Shown in pieces: positions 34,345 through 46,382 of a DNA stretch of 64,000 nucleotides; the stretch's first letter is position 1, and every line of letters begins with the position of its first letter. The notes beneath the pieces were generated by a model, which was not told the origin of the DNA, made no database searches, and saw only the letters and a program-made list of their open reading frames with translations. The position numbers were made by a program, and so were the translations under genes. This stretch comes from Agarophyton chilense (Eukaryota > Rhodophyta > Florideophyceae > Gracilariales > Gracilariaceae): the NCBI GenBank assembly GCA_030374765.1, contig JARGXX010000115.1, positions 806,001-870,000 of the forward strand, given 5' to 3'.

Positions 34345-36051
34345 ATGGACTTTGCCATATATGTGTTTTTGCTTTCTTTAATAGCTTCTTCCGCCCATGC
34401 CCAAGCTCCTCAACCGGGCGTTGGAATCGGGGCAAGTTTTTTCACCGCTCTGCCACCGTCGCCTTCCCGAGCCCCGTCGTTTTCGCTGTCCGCGGCAGCA
34501 CTTGAAACCATCGACTCAGAATGCGCAGCTCTGCCAACTAGGACACTCACTGGTCGCTGCACATCTGCTTTAGATCCAAATTTGGGAGAAGCTCGCCGCG
34601 CGCAATTCAGTTATCTGGATGTAGATTCTAGGAATTTTGCTGGTGAAGGGCTGAAGAGCGCTCGTATCATCTCTAACATAGTGTCGAATCAATCGGGAAA
34701 TACACTCAACTCACTTCGTCTAAATGAACTTTTTGTTTTCTTTGGACAGTTTATTGATCACGACTTCGCGTTGTCACCACTTTCGGATGTAGAGATGGAT
34801 ATAGAAGTACCAGAAAATGACCCTGACTTGAATGTTGATCATCTGCGATTTGAGCGTTCCTCGAGGGGACTGGTGAGTTCATCTTCGGAAAAAGAACGGC
34901 CTATTACAGTACTCTCTTCGGCTTTGGACCTTTCAAATGTATATGGCGTCGATGAGAAGCGAAACGACTTCTTGAGGTTACCCAACTCATGTCGCCTTAA
35001 GACATCTGCTGGTAACAATTTGCCCTTCAACACAGGCGGCTTTGCCAACTCTCCATCTACGTCAGCTTTCCTATACATCGCAGGGGATACCCGAGTCAAC
35101 GAGCACCCTGTTCTTACCACGATTCATACCATTTTTCTTCGCGAACACAACCTCATTTGCAGTTTGCTCGAGGATGCGTTCCCAAACATGACGTCTGGTA
35201 GTATGTATGAAACTGCACGAGCTATTAACATAGCCCAATATCAGAAGATCATCTACGAGGAATGGCTACCGGCCATTCTTGGTCGTTCGTTACCCCGCTA
35301 CATTGGATACAAGGAAAACATCAACCCTACAATAAGTGTGGAACTTACCACGGCAGGATTCCGCGTGGGACACACAATGGTCGGCAATGGTGTGAGCAGA
35401 ATCGACAGTTCTGGAAAAATACTACCAATTATTACGATGGAAGATATGTTCTTCCGTGACAGCAATCTTTCAGGTGAAGATATTGAGAACTTTATCCGTG
35501 GAGCTGCAGGAACGCGGGCACAAGAGGTTGACACGATGGTAGTTGACGCGCTTCGAAACTTTCTTTTCAGCAGTATTCCAGAGGAGCCAGGATTTGACCT
35601 TATTGCCCTCAATATTCAGAGAGGTCGTGACCATAACGTGCCACGATTCAACGAGCTGCGGCGCTTCTTTCTCGGTGCTGCTGCTGATTCGTTCAGCCAA
35701 ATTACATCTGACTCTGCAGTTCAACAAAAGCTTCAGGATGCGTACGGCAGCGTGGATAATGTCGAGGCCTGGCCTGGATTGATGGCGGAAGATAAGCAAG
35801 GGGCTGTCGGACTCGGTCGGACCAACGCCGAGTTGTGGAGGAGGGAATTCACACGACTTCGAGACGGAGACAGATTCTTTTATCTTGACAATGCTCGTCA
35901 TAACCAGATCCCCAAGGCTGTCTTAGACGCTCTTCCAGAAATCAATGTTGGTATTTTCTCCAGTCAATCCATGTTCAGTCGCATTCTTCGACGCACAACT
36001 TCGCTAAAATCTGGTGACATATCCACGGGGATTAATGTATTCCGTGTGTGA
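34345..36051 (+). CDS. Secreted animal-type heme peroxidase
   Basis: A 568-residue intact, intronless frame. Residues 1-20 (MDFAIYVFLLSLIASSAHAQ) form a clean signal peptide, so the enzyme is secreted or enters the endomembrane system. It belongs to the peroxidase-cyclooxygenase (animal heme peroxidase) superfamily, which uses hydrogen peroxide to oxidise halides or organic substrates. Visible signatures: FGQFIDHDF with distal His139 and Asp138; SALDLSNVYG; AGDTRVNE with catalytic Arg250 and the heme-linking Glu position 253; TIFLREHN; FRVGHTMV with proximal His343; and ALNIQRGRDHN with the partner Asn423. The Met that forms the sulfonium link in myeloperoxidase is His here. Neighbours are transposon remains, so no operon-like context. 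It may act in halogen metabolism, oxidative burst or defence; that is inference. Confidence 0.93.
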   Translation: MDFAIYVFLLSLIASSAHAQAPQPGVGIGASFFTALPPSPSRAPSFSLSAAALETIDSECAALPTRTLTGRCTSALDPNLGEARRAQFSYLDVDSRNFAGEGLKSARIISNIVSNQSGNTLNSLRLNELFVFFGQFIDHDFALSPLSDVEMDIEVPENDPDLNVDHLRFERSSRGLVSSSSEKERPITVLSSALDLSNVYGVDEKRNDFLRLPNSCRLKTSAGNNLPFNTGGFANSPSTSAFLYIAGDTRVNEHPVLTTIHTIFLREHNLICSLLEDAFPNMTSGSMYETARAINIAQYQKIIYEEWLPAILGRSLPRYIGYKENINPTISVELTTAGFRVGHTMVGNGVSRIDSSGKILPIITMEDMFFRDSNLSGEDIENFIRGAAGTRAQEVDTMVVDALRNFLFSSIPEEPGFDLIALNIQRGRDHNVPRFNELRRFFLGAAADSFSQITSDSAVQQKLQDAYGSVDNVEAWPGLMAEDKQGAVGLGRTNAELWRREFTRLRDGDRFFYLDNARHNQIPKAVLDALPEINVGIFSSQSMFSRILRRTTSLKSGDISTGINVFRV

Positions 36052-37117
36052 ATTTGGAAAACAACTTCATGGAAGGAAGGAGAGGACCATCCTTCTATGC
36101 CCGATAATCAATGAAAGGGACCTTAAAAGAAAGCCAAGCTTGAATACGGGAAGTATAAGTCCACGACGTGCTTTCAGAATGTGATTTGAGTATTTGCGTG
36201 TAGGATCTCGTGCATGTAAAGCAATCACTTCATAATATTAATGGATCTCATATTCTTATAATGTTCGAAGAGCTTCCATGGATTGAGAAACATTTGTTGC
36301 AACCTAATTCGGCTCGGGGTTGATTGTCGGGCACTCTCGATGGACCAGGGTGTAGCGATAGTTACGGTAATTTTGAAAACTATAGGTTATCGGGTCAATA
36401 TGGAGTGGTACGACTTGTCTTTGAAGGTCTTTTCTATCGAATAAAACTTCGATAGAATACGATGTGCGCAGTACGACGTTTTTGGAACTGCAGTACACTT
36501 CTGAGAAAGACTCTCAGTGTCAGATGTTGTACTTGGTGTCGGGCGAAAGCTATCCGTAAACGTGTTGCGGGAAAGCTTTCTAATAAGTGCGGGCCAAGTT
36601 CTTTCATTGCAAAACCTGAAAAGCAATACCATTGCTTCGATATATTGATACTCATTATTAATGTGGACTTCGCCGAGAGAAAAGCATAAGAATGAATTAC
36701 ATAAATGATGAATCTAAGTTGGGAAAAGAATGTTCTGAAAATCAACAAAATAGCCCAAAAACACAGAATGCTCTTTAATATGGTCCGAAGTTTTTTGAAC
36801 AAAAAAAACAATCTCTACGGCGACAATAATGGTAGTTGTTTAAAGAGCAAAACAGTACTGTATCCTTAGGTTCATCTCTAGCTAGAGACGTCCACTACCT
36901 GCAACCACTACATTTATGTATTGGAAGTACTGACAACATGTGAAAGCTGTCAGTAAACCATTTCGAATTCACCATGCAACATGTGCTACAACTTTCAAAG
37001 TTCTTACAGAAAACTCCCAAAAAATCACTCTCAGGTCTACAAACCGTAAATTGTTTTATATTTATTTACTGTCCACACTATCAAAACGAGTTGCAGGCGC
37101 AGTACTTTTCGTTTAGG
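36052..37117. other. No confident gene
   Basis: Short minus-strand frames (36304-36811) overlap and carry no motif. The first 200 bases are presumably the 3' untranslated region and terminator of the peroxidase gene. Confidence 0.4.
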
Positions 37118-37119
37118 TA

Positions 37120-37281
37120 CAGTGCGTTTCAAAAACATATCCCTTTACAAAAACTGTGCCAAAAATTTCCCCGTATTGTAGAGCAAATTTCACAGCAGAT
37201 AACAACCAATAAGTCAATAACGTTTCAAAAGTATATACTTTATACAATCATCCGCTCAATTATGGTTCGAATAGTACCCTA
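37120..37281 (+). mobile_element. Truncated Tc1/mariner end
   Basis: CAGTGCGTTTCAAAAACATA after TA (37118-37119) is the same terminal sequence as the right end of the element at 8097-9325. The next 160 bases match the reverse complement of 9325-9165, through ACAATCATCCGCTCAATTAT to the transposase ATG (37262). Similarity then stops and copia sequence begins. Confidence 0.75.
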
Positions 37282-37289
37282 CAATCAAA

Positions 37290-39225
37290 TATGTTCTTAC
37301 CACAAAGCATCAGGAGTCAAGTTCAATCATATCGATGAGCAGTGTCGAGACCAAAAGCACCCCAAATTCAATCGACGAGGCCACAGGCGCAATTTACGCA
37401 GACAACCTAGGGTCTACCACATGCAGCATATCATTACCAACACTTTCCGCCTCCTCCGCTTTTATACCACGGACACCATTTACTTACCCCAAATCAACCC
37501 CCGTGGATGTCGCACCAAAGATTGAGACAGAATCCAATGGTACTTTCTTATTAGAGAGCGGTGCACACCCCCACCCATGTCACACACTACGTCTCCCTCA
37601 TGCACCCACCACACAAGACAATTCTAACCGAAACTTCGACACACAAGCCGACCAGATGCACTCAAAGTGACATTATTTACCTTTAAACTAACAATAATAA
37701 GCGTCTACAGACACACGCAGTGACAAACCCTAGCCTGAGACAAAATCTACTCTCCGAATACGATATGGCCAAACGATATGGTTCAGTAGCATTCACAGGC
37801 AGCAAAGGCTCTGTGACTCATACGAAAACCCAACCTGCCACAATCAAAGCCACAACACCATGGAACAACACTCAGTATCAAATCATTGCAACGCCCACTG
37901 AACCAAGCAAAGCACTCACAGAACGTGCAATCCCTAATAAACATTACAAAAACAAACCCACTGAAATGTCCAAACCTCAAAAGAAGAACAACACCAAACC
38001 CGAATATAAAAAGACAAACAAAGCGAAGCACAGACCTAGAAGACATACGTAAGAATCATCATACCCACCCTCGATGACAACATCAAAGATAAATACCAAC
38101 ACAGTCAATGATCTCAAACCCATGAGAAACCCAACGCAGAGCACACCCGACTCCAACATGCAGCTAGACACACAAGAGTGACACCCCAAGATGAATCACG
38201 TACATCCTCAAAAACTGGCAAACACGGCCACACGCCGACTCATACCAAACATGCCAATAGCATTATCACCAAACACAAAAATCTCCTGCAGTGCATGCAT
38301 CAACGCCAAACTACATCCAACACCACATATAAGGAAAGAACACCATTACCCTCCCTGAACTTTTTTCAGTTCAGACACATGTAGACCAATCCCACCAACC
38401 TCTACTCGCGTAAGTAAACATATGCTACTAATAGTACGTGGATCCAGCAAATTCGTCTTCGCACACTTTATGAAGGACAAAAAGGGCACACCCTCGCACA
38501 TAAACGCAACACTACACCACATACGTCATAAGCTGCGACACGCATTAAAAGACATCAGAAATGATAATGCAAAGGAATGTAACTCATCTGCCATGCAAGA
38601 TATCTAAAACGAGCTAAGAGTCCAACACCACCTAAGTACGCCACATTAATTACAAGAAAAAGGAATAGCCGAACGTCTGAACAGAACTTTTATGGGATCG
38701 GTACGTGCACTCCTCACTACGGCCCAACTATACGACACATGCTGGGAAGACGCAGCCAGGGATACAATATTCAAATACAACTCGCTGCATCACTCAAACA
38801 CAAATACATCACTCTACCGAATTTGGAACGGACAGCGCCCGAACGTCGATTACATCTACAATTTCGGAGACCTAGGAACCACAGGCTTTGAAAACGAGAA
38901 AGACAGCCAATCGGTCACAGGAACTCTATACAATTTCAGCGACACATCCATATCATGGACATTCAGGAAGCAAAATGTAGTCGCACTCTGAACCATCGAA
39001 GCAGAATACATAGTAGCCACAGATGCTACTTGACACACAGGCTTGCGAAACTACTCCACTCATCCAGTATGTTAACTTCACAGCCGACTACACAGTCCAT
39101 TGACAATCGCTCCACAGTCAAAATCGCCGAAAAACAAGCGCCCACCAAACGAATGAATCACACAGATATACGACATCATTTTCTACAATATCACATCGCC
39201 ATCGTGATCGATATCGCCTCTTAGG
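37290..39225 (+). pseudogene. Internally deleted copia polyprotein
   Basis: An AC-rich decayed copia. The protease-neighbouring region reads NLLSEYDMAKRYGS near 37740. Integrase pieces are VRGSSKFVFAHFMKDKKGTP (38428) and, after stops, KGIAERLNRTFMGSVRALLT (about 38660-38715), where the Glu of the DDE triad lies in GIAERLNR, then LYRIWNGQRPNVDYIYNFGD. From about 38985 the frame passes to the RNase H end (IEAEYIVATDA, then MNHTDIRHHFLQYHIA). The whole reverse transcriptase, normally about 250 codons, is missing between them. Strong codon bias to A and C sets it apart from the other copia elements. Confidence 0.7.
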
Positions 39226-41140
39226 AATTCAATTTCATGTAACACTCAGACCTCCACCCAAATTCAACACAGCAACCGGGGACTGTCAAATAACATCTTC
39301 ACATATTGCTGCATCGCAATTTTAGATTTCAAACAGCATTAAAACACAAGAAGTACTCAAGCACAAAACGAAACGAGATCGAAGTAAAAGATAAGAGACA
39401 GTTTCTTTCACTCATACAAGAAGTGCGTACATGTCGATTTAACCGCTACTCCCTGCATCAAACTCATTCTTTGAAGTCAGTTGACTCCTGCTAGAGAAAA
39501 CATTTTCATTTTGCAAGAGAATCATGCTCCGAACCTTTACTTTTGGAGCAGCCAATGTTTTTCAAAACGAACGTGTGAGAGAAAGGGCAGGTCTTTCTTC
39601 TTTTTACTTTTTCGTCGTCGTTTATCTAATGTGCTGTTCATTATCACTGTAATACTGATTGACGACTGAAAAAACTTGACGCAGCATAATGCTGTGATTT
39701 TTTTTGACAGTACCTGGGTTATTTATTACGTTTCTGGTTTGGGTTGAGTACGAAGTGAATTTCTTAACACAAATATTGGGAACGTTTTTTTTTGCAAAGG
39801 TTCAAAAAATTTGTAGACGTTTAAATTGTTGATAAATATGCTATTAAAGATAGTTGTGTTGTTGGTGACATAAATTTGAAAATATTGATGCCTGTTATTT
39901 GTGTTCTTCTTCAGTTTTGATGCTGCCTATGTTTTGATATCATTACTTCAGTACAGTTGTCTAAGTAGTGAAGTGCGGGGGTTTGTTTCTTTTTGTTCAC
40001 GTCTTGGAAGAGTGTGAAAAGGCATTTGGTATATCTGGACAATACGGTTGTCCTGATATTCTCTGCTTTCGTTTTTGGAAGGGCCAACTATTTTGTTTGC
40101 GTGATGACATGGAAATTGGGGTTAAATGGAGAGAGTAATCTGTAATGGGGATGAACTGGCACTTCTTCTCATTTACACAGTCTGTGTTGATTTATAGTTG
40201 CGATGGTTGTTTGTCTATTTTGGAGGTAATTACTGAAAGGAAGCCATGCCGCTTTTTGTGCGTTTCAGTAATCTCAAAGGGCATTTCAGGGCTATTTGAT
40301 TTTTTTGTTGTAGCTTTAAAATGTGATAGCCAAACGATTAGCAGCATAAGCAATATATCTATGGTGGACTGCAATGAAGTAAAACGACCACGAAGATGTT
40401 AGAGGCTTTCTCCGAAGATTGCAAATGAGTGAGCGTGGTATCTACTGCTAATAAATACTAAGTTGGGATATAAACTAAGGCCTGAGTTCAGGAAAAGAGC
40501 AAAAAGTAGAGAAAAAAAGGTAGAATATAAAAAACGTTTGTAGTGTATACTTAAGAGAGGTAACGAGACTACTGTCGTAATAAAAGCAACTAAAAATGTC
40601 TACACACCCGGAGGAATGGCTTCAGATGAAGTCAGCTTGGCCAAATATGAGACAAATTCAAATTCTCAAAATTTAGAAAAAAACTGTCGTTTCCATACTG
40701 CAGCGGCGTATTTTTATTTTCTAAGAAAAATGTAATATTCCAATTATTTTGTACTGGCTTTAACGTTCATTTCTTAAACAGTTCTCTTCAGAAATTCCAG
40801 TTCAGCGGTGTCACAACCGCTCGGAGACTTATAAAACAGGTTTCAAACCTTACTGAGTTAATTTAAACCCAAAAACTCCTAAGGTGCTCTAAAAACGAAC
40901 TTACGTTTTCTTGAACAGCAGAGAGAACAAGTCAGTATCTTCTAAAAGGATAATTTTGTCAGAAACCATAAAATTTCAATCAAGTTAAATGAGACGGATT
41001 GAATAAGTAAAAGGCTTATTTTAAGTTAAACTTTTTGATTTATAATTTAAAAAAATGCCTGTAATAAAGCCTAAAAACTCATTTTGACACGTGAACAGAA
41101 ATGTTTTTGGCTTAATGTTGTTCGAGATATGACAAATGTC
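39226..41140. other. AT-rich stretch, no gene seen
   Basis: Long AT-rich sequence with only short frames on either strand. It is probably the 3' side of the piggyBac-like element plus old flanking DNA. Confidence 0.45.
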
Positions 41141-42980
41141 TCACAGATGATCTACAAAACAATTACGACCGGTTTCAATGTGACATATGTAAACATGCAT
41201 AGAATTGTAATGTTTGCATTCTGAACAAATATATTTGGATTTGTAAGTAGTTTTACAGAGTTTGAGTCGTCTTTGATACGTTTCGGACGTGGAGAACCCA
41301 CCTAATTTCCTTTGTTTACGGTTATTTTTCAGTATATGAATGCGGGTACCATCCATATATATGTTTTCTATTTCATCTTACTCCTTACCATTTCTTTTCA
41401 TTGTTCGAATAGCATTCCAGTTGTTATTTAGTAGTTCATATGGGAGGCACTAATGGAAATTAAGGGGTGTAATATATATATATTTTTTCGTATGCACCCT
41501 TGTAAATATTCAAAGCATCAAGAATGAACATTGCAAGCAAAGAATTATTCACTCCAAAAGACCTTTCTTTCACTTTAAACATCTTTCCAATATTCAGATC
41601 ATCTTCAAGTGACCTATTGTGCCTATAAATTCTGGGACAAGACTACTACTCCTCGCAAACCTCTGGAATAGCAATAGAAAGCGGATTTTTCTTTGTTATT
41701 CCATCAGTTTCCCCGCATCTTTCACAAGAAAAAGGTGTTACTGGTTGAGTATGGCTATATAGAATGATAAAATATATCCTCTCATGTTCAACGCAGAGCA
41801 CAGGCATCAACATTTGATCTATTTTTGGCAGTTTCGCGACCATTGACACGTGCTGGCCTCGTGACGTCATCGTAAGTTTGGAAAGGTGTTTCATAGGACA
41901 TTTTCTGTTGGCTTTTTCTATAATCCTGATAAATCCCATTTCTCTTTGTAAAAGTTCTTCTGCTGGTTCAACAGATGAAAAATATGAACCGCCACAAACA
42001 ATTCGATCAGTTGCGAACCAGCTTTGAACCATTCTCACTAAAACCGCTGCTCCATGCGCATGTTCCGATTCAAAAGGCTTTGTATATGGTCGTGGAGCTC
42101 CAATTGTGATTTCTAGTTTGAAAATAATTCCACTTCTTCCACAATACACTATCTTCAATTCACAACCATGTTCAGGTTTCCTCAAAAGAGTAGTGTAGTA
42201 TGGTAGTCCAATTTCAATCTACTTTCTGTCGAATCCATACAAACGTTACATAATTTCATCCATGCAGAAAGTGTGTGACGAAATTAAAAAAAAATTTCGA
42301 AAGTCATTTATAGCTTTTAAAAAGTCAAAAAGACATGATGCCCTGGCTTCTTCTGAATTTTTATCGTTTTCAGAGCGACTTAAAACGATATATGCCCTTA
42401 TATGTTCAAACCGATTGCGTGACATGATGTTTCCGAGCTCTGGAAAGTCAATATAATTTGAAAATGTGTCTTTAGAACATATTTATCTTCTATTTGAAAA
42501 TCCAAAGAGGGTCATATACACCATCAAATCGAAAAACTTCAAATTTAACACCCTGTAGTCTGCTTAAAGCCTTTTCCTTCCATCCGAGAATTGTTAGATC
42601 GACCTACTTTTCAAGAGGAGCTACAGGAAACATCAATATGAAGAAATCATACGACGAGAGTCCCGAGGGTGCATTCATGGCGGAGATAAAATTTCCAACA
42701 TGTCCCGTGACTTTCCATTGATGCATTTGCACGGGACCATTCAGAATCAGCGATACATTTTCCGTTGTCCATGTGGTCGAATGAACTTTCACAAAACTGT
42801 CTGGCGTTTCACTATTTGTCAAAGGAAGAAACCTGGACGGTCTCATTGTATGACTTTCATCGCCATCCGTGACAGTATGCTGCTCTCCATTGTTCGAATA
42901 TTCGTTAGTAATAGCGGCACCATTTGTCTCCACGTTCGATTTGAGGGCATCTTAAGCATTTTTACTGAACCATGACATAA
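41141..42980 (-). pseudogene. piggyBac-like transposase, broken
   Basis: Read on minus from about 42933. The N-terminal part (42933-42604) includes SSYDFFILMFPVAPLEK followed, past a stop, by VDLT and a KEKALS segment, the usual N-terminal pattern of the family. The core (42185-41646) shows LRKPEHGCELKIVYCGRSGI, LVRMVQSWFATDRIVCGGSY, SVEPAEELLQREMGFIRIIE and ANRKCPMKHLS. The C-terminal cysteine-rich domain is at 41356-41141 (KLCKTTYKSKYICSECKHYN, TGRNCFVDHL). At the position where family members have an Asp before SYF, this copy has Gly-Gly. About 250 bases between core and C-terminus are frame-broken. Confidence 0.75.
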
Positions 42981-43265
42981 TTCCCGGGAATCACATAACA
43001 AATTTCCAGAGTTCACATCTTTTCCTGACCAGGTAGCTCGAAAGCTATGGGGACGAAAGTGTGTCTTCGGTTATTTTTGACAACAACGCCAACGTTTGTA
43101 TCACTTTCGCTCACGAGTTTCGACTTTCATTGCATGCCAAGAAGAATTTACAGTCGCTATCGGATGTAAAGAGAAGTGCGCGGGTCTTCACTCTGTTCCC
43201 CACAACATGTCGGGGATCCATAGATGATGACATCTTTCACGTCTTATGAAAGAATAGAGTAAAGA

Positions 43266-44470
43266 TGATGTTTTGTACAGGTTGTAGACGATCATTAGTG
43301 ATCTTTGATGTTGATACTGAAGAAGAAGAGAAGCTTTCCAAAAAACTAGGCACGAAAATGTAAGGAAATTGACAATGCTAACAAAATTATGGATGATTTA
43401 ATTCTGGTCTCATCTGAGGCCAACGGTCGTATATACAATTTGTTTCGGAAGCACGACGCAATGAAAGGACCAAAACAGTACCAAACAAGAAGGCAAGAAT
43501 AACACACAAGAGTGTATGTAAAAAAAAAGAAACGAAAACGAAGAAACAACCCGAATACGTTAGTATTAATCCATAAAATGTTTGTGAAATGATCTGACGA
43601 CTGTGATTGTAAAACTCATTTTGAGCCAAGGGAACTGGACACGTTTTAGACTACTCGGATAGCCTTTTGACAGTTTTTAGGACCGTTGCGGGCTAAGTTT
43701 TCCAGAGCCAAGAACCCTTGGTTTAGGAGTGTATTTGGTGTCTCAGCTGAATTTCAAGGGCAATATTTTTTATTTGGTTTTATTGTAAAACTTTCTCCAT
43801 GAGTGTAGAGTATTAGGGTAAATACATAAACTATCCAGCAATGCTGGCAATCAGTTCTCAATTGTTCCTGCTAGACTTTTTTTCAGGCATACCCATTTGA
43901 TGAGACTACAGCGTCTGCTTACGTGTATATCGCATTTGAAGGCCACATAAATGGGAAATGATACTCTGCCAAAGATGTTTGTCATAAATTGCATAACCTC
44001 GAAAAAAACCAGAGCCTTAGGGAATAATCCGCCAGGGGTTGGCAATTCAATATCTGGGATTGTATTGTTGGTAATGTGATGAATTTCTCTACCTATCCTT
44101 CTGTACTGTGTGCCTTTTCTTGAGTGTATTGTTTTGATGGCGTTTTACTGATCCAGGATTGGTAGCATGTTGTATGGTGTGGGGGTCGGGTTGTACTGGT
44201 TCATTTATGTGTGTTGCGGAAGCGAGTTAATGGCGTAGGTTAACTAAGAGTATGTTCCGCGTTCGCAATTTGTGATTTATTAGTTGGAAAAAAGTGTCGC
44301 TTAGGTTTACCGTTTGATCTTGTATTTATACTGCAAAATCCGATAAAGTTTATCGATGATTGTCAACGTTATGGATCAAACCAGACATTCGTTCATGGTA
44401 GGGCTCTCAATTGTGGCTCCTTTTGTTGTTTTCAGCGTTTAGAGAAATGGGTCATGTTCGGATTGTTTGA
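43266..44470 (+). pseudogene. Decayed coding segments, unknown family
   Basis: Plus-strand open stretches in successive frames: near 43270-43360 (MMFCTGCRRSLVIFDVD, then EEEEKLSKKLGT), 43363-43490 (EIDNANKIMDDLILVSSEAN, NLFRKHDAMKGPKQYQTRRQ), a basic tract near 43520-43570 (KKKKRKRRNNPN), and 43950-44080 (TLPKMFVINCITSKKTRALG). They look like pieces of one or more real proteins. The FCTGC pair could be half a zinc finger. No domain is identifiable. Confidence 0.3.
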
Positions 44471-44479
44471 ATCCTAAAG

Positions 44480-45072
44480 ATGATGATAATTTTTGCAGGC
44501 CCTGGTTGTAGTAAAGGTGAACTGGCGAAGATCCATATGGGTTACCTAAGAGGTGTCTCCATATGCTATTGTGGCGATAGAACCCTTCGAAGTTGGCATT
44601 TGTTTCACTTACATGGGTTTATGGTAGGGGCATTTTTCGTAAAGAAAAACTTACTTGAAATCGAAATGCTCTCGTTAGAGGTTTAGTGTTGTATAATTGC
44701 GGAACCGCATTACTGAGCGATAGTGATATACCGATGAGTGGCATTTGAACATGGCTATTTAAGGCCATTTGCAAATATGGCACGGCCATCGAACCGAACG
44801 AAAATGCAAATAAAGGGCACGCGTACGCGAAAAGCGAGGTGGAGAGTGAACAAAAACCCATGAAGAATCATAAAAGCTTCGCCGACTCATTTGGAAGGAT
44901 GTCTGAATATAACAAGGACGTTTTTCTTTTCAATGAGCGTCATGAAACCGCAAGCAAGACTCAAAATACCAAAGTACATGTTGATGGCGATAAAGTATTG
45001 CTCAACTGCGAGCATTGAAAGACTGGTTCAAATTTTGGATTCAAGCTTCATGAAGGAGACTATAGGAAATAA
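44480..45072 (+). pseudogene. Decayed gene of unknown function
   Basis: An open frame at 44480-44686 begins MMIIFAGPGCSKGELAKIHM, a look-alike of the GxPGSGKG P-loop of adenylate kinases but too altered to assign. From about 44656 another frame reads NALVRGLVLYNCGTALLSDS, a TGA at about 44746, then TWLFKAICKYGTAIEPNENA, DSFGRMSEYNKDVFLFNER and VHVDGDKVLLNCEH, a second TGA, KTGSNFGFKLHEGDYRK and the stop at 45070-45072. The translation is convincing protein, so this is a broken gene that converges on the next one. Confidence 0.4.
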
Positions 45073-45081
45073 TAGTATTAC

Positions 45082-45605
45082 TTAGAAGATAAGCCCATTG
45101 TATATTGGGCTTTTTTTTATAGCCTCCATCGTCTCCGCGGTAAGGTGTTCGTTCCATTCTGCAACATCTTCAATGCCGTCAAGAACAAGATAAGGAACCG
45201 GCGTTGACTTGGGTATTCGTTTCTGAATCACAAGAGAGAAGTCTTTCATTTTCTGTTCCAATCAAGTATGGATTCCTCTTTCTCTGTATGGTTTAACAAT
45301 CAGTTGTATCTCTTCCATAAAACGCTTGTGTTCATCTTCCAACTTCTTTCCGTCAACTTTTTGTTTTTTCTGTCTTCTTCAAAACCGAAAAGCTCTGCTG
45401 TGTACTTCTTTTCATCTTCATGAGCGTCCCCTGTCCGCCGCTCAAAATCCATCATCTCGAAAGTGATGTGCTCTTTTTCATCTAAAATGTCGTTCTTCTT
45501 CTGCACCGCGAGATTTAAACATTCCTGAACCTTGAATTCTTCGTCTTTTACTTTTTGTTCTTCGAGTTTTTCGGTGTTATCAATAGTGCTTCGTATTTTT
45601 TGCAC
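45082..45605 (-). pseudogene. Decayed coiled-coil gene
   Basis: Read on minus from 45605. The first part is a coiled coil (IDNTEKLEEQKVKDEEFKVQ, KKNDILDEKEHITFEMMDFE). A frame change in an A-run near 45360 leads to KKLEDEHKRFMEEIQLIVKP, a TGA near 45265, LEQKMKDFSLVIQKRIPKST, and a well-formed end, VPYLVLDGIEDVAEWNEHLT ... SPIYNGLIF, with the stop at 45082-45084. About 175 residues in all; no family recognised. The gene ends 10 bases from the end of the plus-strand decayed gene. Confidence 0.45.
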
Positions 45606-46380
45606 ACTTATTCAAATGTAACGAATTTGTGCGCCCCGAAATTTTTGACGCAGGAGACGGATATAAAGACAGCGTATGAACGCCATGCAGCGTTCAACAT
45701 CGAAAACGAGTGTAATAAGTGTAGCACGCCAGCGCATTTCCATCACTTACAGCATGGCATTCACATGCCACACTGGAAATTCAATCGCTAGCAAGGCATT
45801 GAGTTTTTTCGACAAATAAAAAAACCCCGACCTGTGCGCTACCGCAAACATACGTCCTCCGAAGGGACCTGTGCGCTTCCGCAAACATACGTCCTCCGAT
45901 CGGATCTCTGTGTCACCAAGGCAGCCTCCCTGGCGCCTGCACCTCTGTGCCACCAAGGCAACCGCCCTGGAACCTGCCCCTCTTGGCTACTGATTTCTGA
46001 TGAGTACCAGAGCCAGCCACTCGGGAAGGTCTGCAAAAAACAGCCGAACGCGCGGTGACTACCCTTTACTACTAGAGGGCGGAGGAGGGTGAGAGCGAGT
46101 AAGAGAAGTTCGGGGGGGCAACCATTCGACCATTGCGTAGTTGCGGTCGCCCTGCAAGTACAACCGCAAGCGAAGCATTGACCACTGAGCTGTGTGCCCG
46201 TCACTGGCCACAGAAAGTTGTATAGGGTTCACTCCGCGGATGAACACGCGCTGAAAGCGGCGCACTAGCTCACAGCTTCGCTCACCATTATCAATTGATT
46301 CAAATTGTCGTCTTGCAACCGATCAAGCAGCAATGGTGCACTCCGAACCCTCAAACAACGCGCAGTCCTTTCCCAGTGAG
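45606..46380. repeat. Spacer with short tandem duplications
   Basis: At 45830-45900, GACCTGTGCGCTNCCGCAAA plus CATACGTCCTCCGA occurs twice, 36 bases apart. At 45905-45985, CTCTGTGYCACCAAGGCA plus a CCTGGCGCCTGC-like tail occurs twice about 41 bases apart. No gene is evident in the rest. Confidence 0.55.
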
Positions 46381-46382
46381 CC

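Noticed and set aside
45091-45118. AAGCCCA hairpin followed by a T run, like a bacterial intrinsic terminator
   Set aside because: On the minus strand this sequence encodes the end of a decayed protein (KKSPIYNGLIF-stop), and nothing else in the window is bacterial. Likely coincidence of coding sequence.
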